Positions 24,333 to 33,476 of a DNA stretch of 64,000 nt are shown piece after piece. Below the pieces are notes generated by a model, which worked only from the letters and a program-made list of their open reading frames with translations, did not search any database and was not told the DNA's origin. Location of the stretch: the NCBI GenBank assembly GCA_965238045.1, contig CBDEGU010000012.1:1054001-1118000 (forward strand). Direction: 5' to 3'. The position numbers and the translations under genes are program-made. Within the stretch, counting starts at the first letter, position 1, and every line of letters begins with the position of its first letter. This stretch comes from CBDEGU01 sp965238045 (lineage in GTDB: Bacteria > Acidobacteriota > Terriglobia > Bryobacterales > UBA6623).

Positions 24333-26036
24333 CTATTTAACTCTCCCTGTGGCGCGGCGGTCGTCAGACAGGTGCCCATAGGCATCCAAGGACTGGAGTC
24401 GCGAATCCTCGACAGCTCCGCCCATGGTGAAGTGGTAGAGGCTCTGCCAGGAGTGGTCTTTGATCCCGAGGATCCGATGAACCTCGTCGTCGTAGAAGCA
24501 GCCGATGCCAGTGGCCCGGATCCGAGCCGCTTCGGCTTCCAGATAGAGCGTTTGGCCGATGACGCCGGTCTCCCAAAACATGCGCGGGTACATCCCTGGG
24601 CCAGCTGCGGAAAGAGCTTCGTCGAAGGCTGCCAGCATCCCAGCTGAGAAGACTCCGTCCGCTGCGATCTCCTGGTCACAGCTCACGGCGCGAGCAATCG
24701 CTCTTTCATCGCCCGTCAAGAGCAAATAGAGAGGAAGGGATTGGGGACATCCCTCAGGCTTTCCCCAAATCAGATCAGGACCCAAGCTCCGTCGCAGAGA
24801 CTGCAAGTGCTCTGGGTGACGTACGAGCATGTAGAGCCCTTCGACCAGGCCGCTGACGCGGTGCACAAACAGCACGAGAGAAACGGTAGGCCGCCAGGGC
24901 AGGGTGGCAAACGGGATGGGATTCGCTTCCGGCATGACGTTTTGCAGTATGCGGTAGAAGGTTCCGGAAGAGATCGTAGTCCGTCTGTCCAAGGCGACGG
25001 CACTGCGGCGCTGACGAATCAGCCGGTAGGCCGAAAGGCCCCGCTCGCCAGGCAAGCGAAGTCCCGAAGGGGCCTCCGCGCCCTCTACCGGAGCAGTGCC
25101 GGGCCAAGTGCAGGCTTCCGATACGTCGTCGATCACCGGCCATGAGTGATGCTGGGAACTCAGGTGGTTCGGCTCGCCCAACCACGCTCCGTCGGCAAGC
25201 TTTGCCAACAGCGCCTCAGGCGGAGCGAAATCTGGGACGCCCTCTCCTCCTGGATGAAGCAAGAGTAGGCAGTCGCCGTGCTCGGCTTCGATGCCCGGCT
25301 GCTGATCGATACCGAGAAGGCGTTCGAGAGCCGGAGTGCTCACCCGTTCGAGTAAGCGGGTACGCCATCCAAGGCTGCCTGCAGAGATCGTAACGGCTCC
25401 GATGGCGTGCCCCACGTCGTGCTGGCAGTAGCGAAAAGCTCTCTCGCCGTACTTCCACGACTCCCGCCAATAGATGGATGTCAGTCCGAGGAGGCAGGCC
25501 TCCGGGGGAAGAAGCGGTGAGAGGATCCGCCACTCGGCGTCAGTCAAGCGGCGGCGCAACTCCAGACCATGCTCGAAAGGGGCGTAGTGGTAGATCCCTG
25601 GAAACTGGGCCAACCCCGGCACGGGGCCGGAGATCAAGTAGCCTTCCGTCGGGTGCAGGTTTCCGCTGGAAGGATTCACACGCAGCGACCATCGTGAGCC
25701 GACCTGGCCGTCAAGTCCCGTCACCTGCTTCCAGGCTGAAAGGGCCAGACTGAAGAAGAACAAGTTGCTGATGGTTTCAATCCCGATCGGAGCAAGGGTT
25801 GGCGCTGCGGCCAAGATCGCGTCGTAGGTTGGTTCTGCTTCGATCCTGGGCAGGGGCAACGGGATCAGTTGGGCGCTCTCGAAGCGTCGGAAGGGGTTCG
25901 GCTGGCTGGCCCAGTCCATGTAACCCAACGCCCGAGCATAGCGGTCCACGTGATGCTTCGTACGGTCATGGTAGAGATAAACCGCCTCCAGCTTAGATTC
26001 AGATTCGGCAGCAACAGAAAGTGGGTGACTCGTCAT
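24333..26036 (-). CDS. SagB/ThcOx-family dehydrogenase, two-domain
   Basis: 567 residues, a double nitroreductase-fold protein: the N-terminal half has SSGNLHPTEGYLI and YHYAPFEHGLELR, the C-terminal half RRSAVALDRRTTIS, CDQEIAADGVFSAGML and the family ending (YLEAEAARIRATGIGCFYDD, LGIKDHSWQSLYHFTMGG). SagB/ThcOx enzymes are FMN-dependent; in peptide clusters they oxidise azolines, but stand-alone members like this are common and uncharacterised. No YcaO or precursor-peptide gene is visible nearby. It converges with the rhodanese gene; 24,120-24,332 holds nothing I recognise. Confidence 0.87.
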   Translation of the reverse strand: MTSHPLSVAAESESKLEAVYLYHDRTKHHVDRYARALGYMDWASQPNPFRRFESAQLIPLPLPRIEAEPTYDAILAAAPTLAPIGIETISNLFFFSLALSAWKQVTGLDGQVGSRWSLRVNPSSGNLHPTEGYLISGPVPGLAQFPGIYHYAPFEHGLELRRRLTDAEWRILSPLLPPEACLLGLTSIYWRESWKYGERAFRYCQHDVGHAIGAVTISAGSLGWRTRLLERVSTPALERLLGIDQQPGIEAEHGDCLLLLHPGGEGVPDFAPPEALLAKLADGAWLGEPNHLSSQHHSWPVIDDVSEACTWPGTAPVEGAEAPSGLRLPGERGLSAYRLIRQRRSAVALDRRTTISSGTFYRILQNVMPEANPIPFATLPWRPTVSLVLFVHRVSGLVEGLYMLVRHPEHLQSLRRSLGPDLIWGKPEGCPQSLPLYLLLTGDERAIARAVSCDQEIAADGVFSAGMLAAFDEALSAAGPGMYPRMFWETGVIGQTLYLEAEAARIRATGIGCFYDDEVHRILGIKDHSWQSLYHFTMGGAVEDSRLQSLDAYGHLSDDRRATGRVK

Positions 26037-26079
26037 CAGGCTTCTGTGCGGTTCCTCATCATACCGTTGAGCGGAAGGT

Positions 26080-26389
26080 GACGGTGTTGAATGGTGGGGG
26101 ATGTGATGTGCGCCGGAGCCGGGACGGGAAAGAACTCTTCTACGTGGAAGGGACTACCTTGATGGCGGTCGGCGTGACCACGACGCCGAGCTTTTCAACG
26201 GAATCCCCACAGGTCTTGTTTGAGCACCCCGACCTTCTTCTTGACGAAATCATGGTGGACCCTCGCTACGACGTGGCCAACGATGGCCGGCGGTTCGTGC
26301 TGCGAGAGAGGCTTGAGGGCGACAAGCCGATCTCGATCCACGTGGTGCTCAACTGGTACGAAGAGTTCCGCGACCGCGAGCAGGGCTAA
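26080..26389 (+). pseudogene. Kinase/TolB-propeller C-terminus with R tail
   Basis: Last propeller blades: DVRRSRDGKELFYVEG, VTTTPSFSTESPQVLFEHPD, YDVANDGRRFVLRER, then VVLNWYEEFRDREQG and a stop at 26389. No kinase domain precedes it; the SagB gene starts on the other strand at 26036. It is the best-preserved example of the tail found at every R copy, and shows that R begins as the 3' end of a kinase gene. Confidence 0.75.
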
Positions 26390-26408
26390 GCCCATATAAA
26401 CAAAATGG

Positions 26409-27398
26409 GATGGGTATTCACTTGACTCAGGTGACCACAAGATGTAGGATCTTGGAAAATGGAAGATTATCCGCGGAATCTGGCCGAGGTCGAGGCGCGT
26501 TTCGCCAACGAGCAGGCCTGTCGGGAGTATCTGTGTCAACTCCGCTGGCCGGAGGGTTTTCGTTGTCCGCGATGCGGGCATGACAAAACCTGGGCGGTAC
26601 GCACGGTGCTGCTTATTTCAAGACACCCGCAAACCGCTCCAGAGCTGGTTTCGAGCCATGTGGTGGCTCACCAGCCAGAAGAACGGGGCCAGCGCACTGG
26701 GATTGCAACGAGCGTTGGGCCTGGGCAGCTACAAGACGGCCTGGACTTGGTTGCACAAGCTCCGGCACGCTATGGTACGGCCCGGACGCGACCGGCTCAG
26801 CGGGCGCGTTGAGGTTGACGAGACCTACTTAGGAGCCCTGGAGGAGGGCGTGCGGGGCCGCCAAACCGACGCGAAAGCGCTGATTGCAGTAGCGGCCGAG
26901 GAAGATGGCGCAGGCATCGGACGAATTCGGATGCGCACGATTCCGAACGCCTCCGGGGACAGCTTGATGGCCTTCGTTGGCGAGTCGGTCGAACCCGGCA
27001 GCGTGGTCCACACCGACGGTTGGCTGGGTTACGGGCCACTCGAAAGCGACGGCTATCGCCACGAGGTGAGCTACCTGGACGGGCAACCGGCGCGGGCCTC
27101 GGAACTGCTCCCCCGCGTTCATCGCGTGGTGTCGTTGCTGAAGCGCTGGATACTGGGTACGCATCAAGGAGCCGTCAGCCACGAGCATCTCGACTCCTAC
27201 CTCGACGAATTCACCTTCCGCTTCAACCGCCGCAAGTCCAGAAGTCGAGGCAAGCTCTTCTACCGCCTGGTGCAGCAGGCCGTCGCCGTCCAACCGGTGC
27301 CCTACAAGTCGCTGGTCGGAGGCACCGCAACACATGCTACGGACAACCACAACATGTAGGGGCTATTTCAAAATACCTGAGTCAAGTGAATACCCATC
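26409..27398 (+). mobile_element. IS1595-type element, copy C (47-bp internal deletion)
   Basis: 990 bp, both terminal repeats present (GATGGGTATTCACTTGACTC and its inverted partner), flanked by an exact 8-bp duplication CAAAATGG at 26401-26408 and 27399-27406. Compared with the 1037-bp copies it lacks 47 bp after GTGCTGCT (removing the second zinc-ribbon half), which shifts the transposase frame: pieces at 26459 and 26580. The intact duplication means the element arrived as a unit. Confidence 0.88.
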
Positions 27399-27406
27399 CA
27401 AAATGG

Positions 27407-27540
27407 ATTAGTGCTCGTTCGCAGGAAAGATGGTGTGAAATCGCCTTCCAACTCCGTTTCGAGGACTGGCGGCCCACAAACTCGCCGCGTGTGACCTTGG
27501 TTATCCGTTAGCGATAGAACTTGCCCTCGGAATCGTGATC
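27407..27540 (+). repeat. Divergent R fragment
   Basis: GTGCTCGTTCGCAGGAAAGA and GTGAAATCGCCTTCCAACTC resemble the R spacer (GCGCTCGTCCGC, GCGAAATCGCCTTCGCAC). It continues the R copy that begins with the kinase tail before 26400, so IS1595 copy C is inserted within an R. The rest of this gap holds nothing I recognise. Confidence 0.45.
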
Positions 27541-27543
27541 GGC

Positions 27544-28149
27544 TTACCCCGGATTCCGCAGCCTGTGTCGCGTGGGCCAGCTCATCCGCGACAGTACTTC
27601 GTTTACAGCCCTCTGGTTGAATTCCTCGGGTTGGAATGAGCCGCCAGCCCAGGTGAGGTAATGCTCATACTCTTCGTGTGTCGGGTCAAAGATCACCTCG
27701 AGAAATGCCTCGTAGCCGCTTGTCCCTCCCACGTCCTCCGGTGGCCGGTGTCGCTCGCCGCCGAGACAGACGGGACAAGGTCGGCCGGCCGGGCCGGGCA
27801 AGATTCTTTCCAGTATCACTTCATGCTGCCAGTTGTCCCCGAAGTCGTAGTCGTAGCGCACAGACTCACCCTCGGCCTTCAGCACCCTACCGAGCCGAAC
27901 GCGGCTCTCGTCGATGACTTCAACGTCGTCGTAATCTTCGTACCATTCGGGATCACTCCAGTACGTGTCGTCCTTGACGAACTGGTGGAGGTGGCTGTCG
28001 GTCCAACCCAATACGGCCTGCAAAGCGTCATGCAGGCAGCAGAGCAACAGGATGTTGGGAACCTGAATCCGTCGCCAGATCGGCGGCTTGATGCCAAGGA
28101 GGGTGATCTTGAGTTGGTAGACGGAAGGTTCTTCCTTCTTGCGCGGCAT
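27544..28149 (-). CDS. Plasmid pRiA4b ORF-3 family protein
   Basis: 201 residues with the family hallmarks: YQLKITLLGIKPPIWRRIQV at the start, LHDALQAVLGWTDSHLHQF, YDYDFGDNWQHEVILE and CPVCLGGERHRPPEDVGG. PF07929-type proteins are common on plasmids and in accessory DNA; the molecular function is unknown. The preceding gene on the same strand (28180-28506) ends 30 nt upstream, so the two are likely co-transcribed. Confidence 0.88.
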   Translation of the reverse strand: MPRKKEEPSVYQLKITLLGIKPPIWRRIQVPNILLLCCLHDALQAVLGWTDSHLHQFVKDDTYWSDPEWYEDYDDVEVIDESRVRLGRVLKAEGESVRYDYDFGDNWQHEVILERILPGPAGRPCPVCLGGERHRPPEDVGGTSGYEAFLEVIFDPTHEEYEHYLTWAGGSFQPEEFNQRAVNEVLSRMSWPTRHRLRNPG

Positions 28150-28179
28150 CAGATTAGTGTCATCCGTTCGGTGGCTGAT

Positions 28180-28506
28180 TCAGTCCTGATCTGTGTGCGT
28201 GTCGAGAATCTCTTGAATGCAGTCGCAGATCCGATACAGCTCTCGTTCGAGCTTCCTTTCATCACAGTGGTTAGCCTCGGCGGCAACGTAGCCGTGAAGC
28301 TCTTCCCACTCATCAAGCGTGAATGCCACAAGCGGGTGCTTGTCACCAACTGCCACCGGCCCCGCACGGATGCTGTCGGTCAGGTAGTCCGGCGCGAAGG
28401 TGTGCTGGATGATCAGTGCGCGTTGGCGATCAGTCAGCTTCAACGAAACCCTGTCCGTTGGGCTGATACGCTTGCGTGGCCTGTCCCGATACCAATCTGT
28501 CGGCAT
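28180..28506 (-). CDS. Small hypothetical protein paired with pRiA4b ORF3-like gene
   Basis: 108 residues: a basic start (DWYRDRPRKRISPTDRVSL), LTDRQRALIIQHTFAPDYL, and an acidic helical end (WEELHGYVAAEANHCDERKL). The last part looks like a short helical pair typical of proteins encoded beside pRiA4b ORF3 genes. No catalytic motif. Read first in the two-gene unit; a kinase-tail fragment and R copy 6 begin about 10 nt before its start on the other strand. Confidence 0.65.
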   Translation of the reverse strand: MPTDWYRDRPRKRISPTDRVSLKLTDRQRALIIQHTFAPDYLTDSIRAGPVAVGDKHPLVAFTLDEWEELHGYVAAEANHCDERKLERELYRICDCIQEILDTHTDQD

Positions 28507-28514
28507 AAGGTGCT

Positions 28515-28625
28515 CTATTCTGGCACGAAGAGTTCCGCGACCGCGAATAGACGCTCACCGCAGCAGAGGTTTAGGCGCGATCCGCAGGAACATGTCGGTA
28601 AATCGGGTTCCCACCAACAATCACT
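28515..28625 (+). repeat. Dispersed repeat R, copy 6 (partial)
   Basis: Kinase tail (WHEEFRDRE, stop 28548-28550) followed by a shortened spacer with CCACCAACAATC. It ends without the promoter part. Sequence to 28,673 is AT-richer and featureless. Confidence 0.55.
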
Positions 28626-28673
28626 AGTCTTTCTCTTGTAACATACTACAATAAAAGCAGTTAGCCTGTTTTT

Positions 28674-28720
28674 GATCTCCGGGGCACAACCGCCTTCGCA
28701 TTGTTAACTTGACAATGCCG
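28674..28720 (+). repeat. 47-bp repeat ending GTTAACTTGACAATGCCG
   Basis: Forty-four of 47 bases match 39752-39798 (GATCTCCGGGGCA, CGCCTTCGC, TTGTTAACTTGACAATGCCG). At 39.8 kb it abuts an IS21-type transposase fragment, so it may be the end of such an element; a shorter version sits at 3198-3214. From here to 28,850 I see no gene. Confidence 0.6.
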
Positions 28721-28850
28721 TGAGGCTCCGGCGGCTGAGGAGAACCAGGTGGAGCAGTCGAACGAGCGGGGAAATCAGCTGAATCGCTGCTACCAGAATG
28801 TACGAACAGCGGGCCTGGCTGTCAAGTGAGATGCGGCGCCTGCAGCCTTC

Positions 28851-29891
28851 TCAGCGCACGAATTTCCAACCGCTCTCGTCCACCGCCAGTCCGCTCGCTC
28901 GGCCATAACCGTCGTAGACCGCTTCCATCTCCTCGGTCGAATCGAAGTAACCTACGACGAAGGCAGCACTGAAAGACTCGCCGGGCTCGACCCGGCCCGG
29001 GCCGAACTCCTCAATCATCGAAACGTACCCGCGCTGATGGCACCAGGCTTCGTAGACGATCTTTGGATCAAGCGTCATGCCCGCGAGCCAGGGGCCGTCG
29101 CGGCCGGATTCCGGATCGCGAAGACGGTACGCGCGGATGAACCGGTTCGGCTCGGCGTCGCGGTCTCGCCGGTAGTCGAATTTCTCGTCCGGCGGGAAGT
29201 CTTCAACAAACTCTTCCGACGGAATTTTCCCTAGGTAACTCAGATAGACTTCGCTGAACGTGTCGCCGCTTTCGTGGCGAATGTGCCCCGGCATGTCGAT
29301 GCGCAGAAACATCTCATCGGCGGTGTTGTTGCTGCTGATCTTCTGGCTTGAGACAAAGTAGCGCTTGCCCTCCGGAAAGACGATGGTCTGTTCCCATAAT
29401 GAGCCGGTGTTTCTACCCCGGGGCGCAAGGTAGTAGTTGAACGACATCTTCACGGCAACGAACCCGTCGCCTCGGATGACCCGCGGCTGCAACTCGCCTG
29501 CTCGTGTGCAGATCTGCGGCCCTTCGATGTGGCGCTTGGCGCGGCTGCCATGAACCAAGTTGTTGAACGTATACACGAGCTGAGGATGAAGCTGATCGCG
29601 ATCCGCCTCGTCGCTGCCCGGCTCCAGGATAAAGTCCGCGATGTCAAGACCGAATCCGGCATCCCGAAAACCGGTTTTCTTATCGAGAAACGACTGGTGG
29701 TAGACACCGCTGACATAACCGCGTTTGCGTATCACCGCTTCGATGGTCGAAGAACTGATGAAGATCTGATCCTCTGTTTCGGTGACCGTAAACCCGGATT
29801 CTGTTCCTGCTTTGGGCCCCGGAGTCGACGCACATTGGGAGACGAACAACGCTGAAAGTAACAAGCTGAAGCGTCCGAGGCGACTGAGCAT
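28851..29891 (-). CDS. Lipoprotein of unknown family
   Basis: 346 residues. A signal peptide with lipobox-like FVSQC (Cys at about 20) is followed by beta-rich sequence: IEAVIRKRGYVSGVYHQSFL, WEQTIVFPEGKRYFVSSQKI, a DMPGHIRHESGDTFSEVYLS segment and WCHQRGYVSMIEEFGPGRV. The pattern of polar beta strands and the WEQTIVFPEG phrase suggest a sugar-binding or galactose-mutarotase-like sandwich, but I cannot assign a family. Probably anchored in the outer membrane or periplasm. It stands alone. Confidence 0.65.
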   Translation of the reverse strand: MLSRLGRFSLLLSALFVSQCASTPGPKAGTESGFTVTETEDQIFISSSTIEAVIRKRGYVSGVYHQSFLDKKTGFRDAGFGLDIADFILEPGSDEADRDQLHPQLVYTFNNLVHGSRAKRHIEGPQICTRAGELQPRVIRGDGFVAVKMSFNYYLAPRGRNTGSLWEQTIVFPEGKRYFVSSQKISSNNTADEMFLRIDMPGHIRHESGDTFSEVYLSYLGKIPSEEFVEDFPPDEKFDYRRDRDAEPNRFIRAYRLRDPESGRDGPWLAGMTLDPKIVYEAWCHQRGYVSMIEEFGPGRVEPGESFSAAFVVGYFDSTEEMEAVYDGYGRASGLAVDESGWKFVR

Positions 29892-30074
29892 GGTGGGCTC
29901 GATGATTTCTCCAGTCTACCTGAGCGGCTTCGCGCCGAGGAGCGAGGGCAGTCACGATCGCAAGGGAAATGGCCCACTACGCCATCGTCGAGGTTCTCCA
30001 GCAGAAGGCGCCCAGATAGCTCCGACCCTCTGTTTGGGTGAGGCCGCGTAGCGAACCGAATCGTCCGAAACTGG

Positions 30075-30160
30075 TTCGCCGAGTTTCAGGGCCGCCAGCA
30101 GGGCTAAGCATCACGCAACCAACCACATAGCGCTCGTCAGCCGATAGCTGTCGCGACATC
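30075..30160 (+). repeat. Dispersed repeat R, copy 7 (partial)
   Basis: CAGCAGGGCTAAG (the kinase tail end, as at 26389), then ACCACATAGCGCTCGTCAGC and GATAGCTGTCGCGACATC. Only the first third of R is present. From 30,160 to 30,345 there is a direct continuation of GC-rich sequence without a gene. Confidence 0.5.
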
Positions 30161-30344
30161 TTAGCCAGGATTTCCATTTTGGCCCTGGCACGGTCACAGT
30201 ATACACCCGCGCCGCTGAGAAGAGATCGTCTTTTCGCGCTGAACCCTGCACCTCGCCTCCGCCGGCAGGCGCCGGGGCTCGTCCGTCCGCTCACAGACGC
30301 TGATGGAGCGGGCTGACCGGCGCTGCGGCCGACACTGCTTCCTG

Positions 30345-30582
30345 CGCGAGTTCCGCGACTGAGCGGGCGAATAAGTCCGCAGAAATCATCCACATACCGC
30401 CCATCTGACGTTAGCTGTCGCGAAATCGCGTTCGCACCAACAATCCGCTGATTGAGGCCCTCCCACGGCCGTCGCAGGGATCGAAACCAGCTCAGATCAA
30501 GGGCCTGGCGGTGCTACGATCGGAAAGCTCAACGGAAGCGTTGTTCGCGACAGCTATCGCGCGGCGGTACAATCTCTCCAGC
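30345..30582 (+). repeat. Dispersed repeat R, copy 8
   Basis: Kinase tail end (GAGTTCCGCGACTGA), then GTCGCGAAATCGCGTTCGCA, CGGCCGTCGCAGGGATCGAA, GGCGGTGCTACGATCGGAAA and TCAACGGAAGCGTTGTTC, very close to copy 1. It ends with TACAAT at 30568-30573, 9 nt before an in-frame GTG. Confidence 0.75.
30568..30573 (+). promoter_or_regulatory. -10 hexamer (TACAAT) at the end of R copy 8
   Basis: A 5-of-6 match to TATAAT located 9 nt before GTG 30583, the same geometry as in R copies 1 to 4. If used, the mRNA of the following gene is leaderless. Confidence 0.5.
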
Positions 30583-33249
30583 GTGAGCGGCTCGACCAGG
30601 TTGGATCGCCGCACAAGGAAGCAACTTGCCGAAGGCTCAAAAGTGATGCTCCTGACTCGAGTGGCCGTGGGCATCGCGGCGATTTGCCTCGGAGCCGTCG
30701 TGGCACAAGCTCAGGCCAACCTGAGGGGTTGGTACGCCTCAGGACAAACTTGGCTTGTGTGGGAAGACACCGAGCCGACTCCGGACACCTACCGCATCTA
30801 CGCCTCGCTTTCCGAGATTGAGGACCTGAACAAGTCTGACATGATCGGCCGAGTATTTCCGGAAGACTGGCAAGCTTCCCGTCTGAAGTTGGCCGACCCG
30901 GAGCTGAACTGGACCATTCCAGACGGTGTTGGCGGGACCTACCGACTCGCCGACAATGAGGCTGTCTTCGGTCATACGCCCCACGGCACGGGTCCACGCT
31001 ACTTCGCGGTGGTTAAAGACGGCAGTTCCGAGATAGGCCCTGAGAACTCGACCGGGCCGATCGTTCAGAGCATCGAGCCGATCCAGTGTCACCTTCAGAA
31101 GACTGGGGAGCTGAGAGGCCACCCCTTCCGTATCTTCGCCCACTGGATCGATGGCCGCCCCAGTGGGGCATCCAGCCGGCCCGACTACCCGGTCATGGGC
31201 AACGAGCACTTCAATGGAACAGCGTTCGCGTTTCGGGTGTGGGAACCCCGGGCGGGCAAAGGATCGGGCCTCATGCCGGCGACGCTCGGGTTGCACGGAG
31301 GTGGCGGCGCTTTCCGGAACATCATTCCAGCGTTCTCGTCGGGAGAGCCCACGCCTTTTCATCTAGCCGATGGTCTTCTGATCTCGCCGGATGACCCGGC
31401 ACTGATCCGGAAGGCCGAGGGTGTTAGGGCTGAGAGAACCCTTTGGTTGGGGTATTGGGAGGGGTACGACCGCTTCGAACTGCCAGACGGACAGCCGGTT
31501 CCAGATGATGCATTGATCACCGATTACACGATTCGGCGAGTCGACTGGATGTTGCAGTGGCTTGTCGAAGCGGAGGGAATCGATCCGACCCGCATCTCGG
31601 TCATGGGGGCCAGCATGGGTGGACGGGGTACTTTCTACAACACCCGAGCCCACCCGGAGCGATATGCCACCGGGACCGCGTACATACCCGGTATCGCACC
31701 ATTCGACGAAAGCACTTTGCATGGCAATCGGTCGCAGAATCTGGGGACGACACTGCCTGGATCGCCGACGATGGAAGACGTGTTCAATCCGTCAATGCCC
31801 ATCTCAGAGAGCCAGCGTGACATGCCCTTTACAAGAATTGTTCCGGGACGGGCGGACATGACTGGCGGCGCCGGGTGGTCGGCGGAGCGCGTCCAGCAAT
31901 TGCATCAGGTGAACGACGCCGGGTTCGGGCAGCACGTGTACTGGGATGAGCGCGCCCATCAGTTGACGGCACCGGCGGCTCATTGGGATGGCTCTCCGAG
32001 GATCACCGCGCAGGAAATGACCCGGTACCGCAGCAACCAGTCGTTCCCGGCGTTTTTCAACGACGATCAGGACCCGACGATGGAGGGGCGGCAGCCCGAT
32101 CCCGGCGATGGCGACCCCGCGATTGGAGATCCTTGGGGCACCTGGTCGGGCTACTACGACTGGGACTTGGACACGATCGACGACACGCCGCAGAGCTGGG
32201 CAGCGACGATCTTTCTTGTCAGTGCCTCCTCCTTTGACAACGACGTGCCGGCCTTCGACAGCTCGACGGCCGATATAGCCATCCGCCGGCCCCAACAATT
32301 CCATCCGGCACCGGGATCCGTTTTCGAGTGGACTTTGAACCCCTCTGCCAACTCCAAGGGCGCGCAGAATGGAATGGGGATGGTTGACCCCGATGGTGTT
32401 GTGGTCATCCCCGGGCTAACGATCAGGAAGACTCCGAGCCGACTGACGGTAACCTCGACCGTTCATGAGATCACAGGTGTTCTCGATGCGGCCGGCTTTC
32501 AGGCGCTGATCTCTCCTGGATCGATTGTCTCTGTTTTTGGCAACTTCGTGGAAACTACAGCGACAGCAGGCGCTATTCCTCTGAGCGGGGACCTGAATGG
32601 CTTTTCCGTGACCTTCAATGACATTCCGGGAGCCCTGTTTGGTGTGTTCGACGGCGCCTTCGACCAATCCAATGTCCAGGTGCCTTGGAACGTGGACGTC
32701 AGCGGCGGCAAGGTGCAGGTCAAGGTCCACTGGAAGGATGATACAAGCGAAGTCTGGAGCGACCCCTTCGAGGTCGATGCGGCTTTGGCCTCACCCGGCA
32801 TCTATATGTTCCCTCCGGGCACGACGCAGGGGATCGTCACGAATTTCAAGCAGGCCGGGGACGATGTGATCGCAGGCTCCTGGGCGCAGCCGTCCGGCTC
32901 GGTCGATCCCGTAGCGGGGCAGCCGGCGGCGATCGGTGGTGTGGCGACGATTTGGTGCGACGGCCTGGGGCCGGTCAGCCCGGAACCGGCGACCGGTGAC
33001 CTCCCGCCACCCGGAACGGTTCCGGTCACGGAAAAGATCGTGCGCGTATTCGTTGGGGGTGTGGAGGCGCAAGTGCTCGGCGCGGTTCTGCAGCCGACCA
33101 GCGTTGGTCTCAACCAGATCAACATCATCATTCCCGCGGGCATCACGCCGGGGGACACGGTGCCGATCTTGATTGAGGTGGAATGCCCAGACGGCACCAA
33201 GCTCCGCAGCCGCGAAGATGTTACGATCGCGGTCCGAGCGGCGCCGTAG
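30583..33249 (+). CDS. Secreted alpha/beta-hydrolase-like protein with TIGR03437 domain
   Basis: 888 residues from GTG 30583, in frame and 9 nt after the R -10 hexamer; an ATG at 30646 directly before the signal peptide (LLTRVAVGIAAICLGAVVAQ) is the alternative. The first half contains an alpha/beta-hydrolase-like core: a GLHGGGGAFRN oxyanion-type loop, the nucleophile elbow GASMGGRGT and a possible final His in WDERAHQL. The last about 250 residues are the TIGR03437-type module (SPGSIVSVFGNFVE, WCDGLGPVSPEP, VGLNQINIIIPAGI). The substrate is unknown; the location is probably extracellular. Confidence 0.78.
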   Translation: MSGSTRLDRRTRKQLAEGSKVMLLTRVAVGIAAICLGAVVAQAQANLRGWYASGQTWLVWEDTEPTPDTYRIYASLSEIEDLNKSDMIGRVFPEDWQASRLKLADPELNWTIPDGVGGTYRLADNEAVFGHTPHGTGPRYFAVVKDGSSEIGPENSTGPIVQSIEPIQCHLQKTGELRGHPFRIFAHWIDGRPSGASSRPDYPVMGNEHFNGTAFAFRVWEPRAGKGSGLMPATLGLHGGGGAFRNIIPAFSSGEPTPFHLADGLLISPDDPALIRKAEGVRAERTLWLGYWEGYDRFELPDGQPVPDDALITDYTIRRVDWMLQWLVEAEGIDPTRISVMGASMGGRGTFYNTRAHPERYATGTAYIPGIAPFDESTLHGNRSQNLGTTLPGSPTMEDVFNPSMPISESQRDMPFTRIVPGRADMTGGAGWSAERVQQLHQVNDAGFGQHVYWDERAHQLTAPAAHWDGSPRITAQEMTRYRSNQSFPAFFNDDQDPTMEGRQPDPGDGDPAIGDPWGTWSGYYDWDLDTIDDTPQSWAATIFLVSASSFDNDVPAFDSSTADIAIRRPQQFHPAPGSVFEWTLNPSANSKGAQNGMGMVDPDGVVVIPGLTIRKTPSRLTVTSTVHEITGVLDAAGFQALISPGSIVSVFGNFVETTATAGAIPLSGDLNGFSVTFNDIPGALFGVFDGAFDQSNVQVPWNVDVSGGKVQVKVHWKDDTSEVWSDPFEVDAALASPGIYMFPPGTTQGIVTNFKQAGDDVIAGSWAQPSGSVDPVAGQPAAIGGVATIWCDGLGPVSPEPATGDLPPPGTVPVTEKIVRVFVGGVEAQVLGAVLQPTSVGLNQINIIIPAGITPGDTVPILIEVECPDGTKLRSREDVTIAVRAAP

Positions 33250-33254
33250 TGCAC

Positions 33255-33415
33255 TAGTTTGCCGCGAACGCGAGCAGGACTAACCCCCAAGAAACGAATG
33301 ACATAGCCCCGGTTCGGCGGATACCTGTCGCGAAATCGCCTTGTGTCCAACAATCGCCCGCTGGAAGTCTTCCCCAAACAACAGCTCATCATCATCAGAA
33401 AGTGGTATAACTTCT
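33255..33415 (+). repeat. Dispersed repeat R, copy 9 (decayed)
   Basis: REREQD kinase tail with stop at 33281-33283, then AAGAAACGAATGACATAGCC, CTGTCGCGAAATCGCCTTGT and a late TATAAC hexamer near 33407. No start codon follows at 9 nt; the peroxiredoxin begins at 33477 with its own GGAGG. Confidence 0.6.
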
Positions 33416-33476
33416 GGGGCAGGTCGTCGGGACTAGCCTGGCGCAATCTGTCAGAAAGCAACATTGGAGGCGAACC

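Noticed and set aside
24333..26036. Thiazole/oxazole peptide cluster around the SagB-like enzyme
   Set aside because: No YcaO, precursor or transporter gene lies within several kb, so the enzyme is treated as stand-alone.
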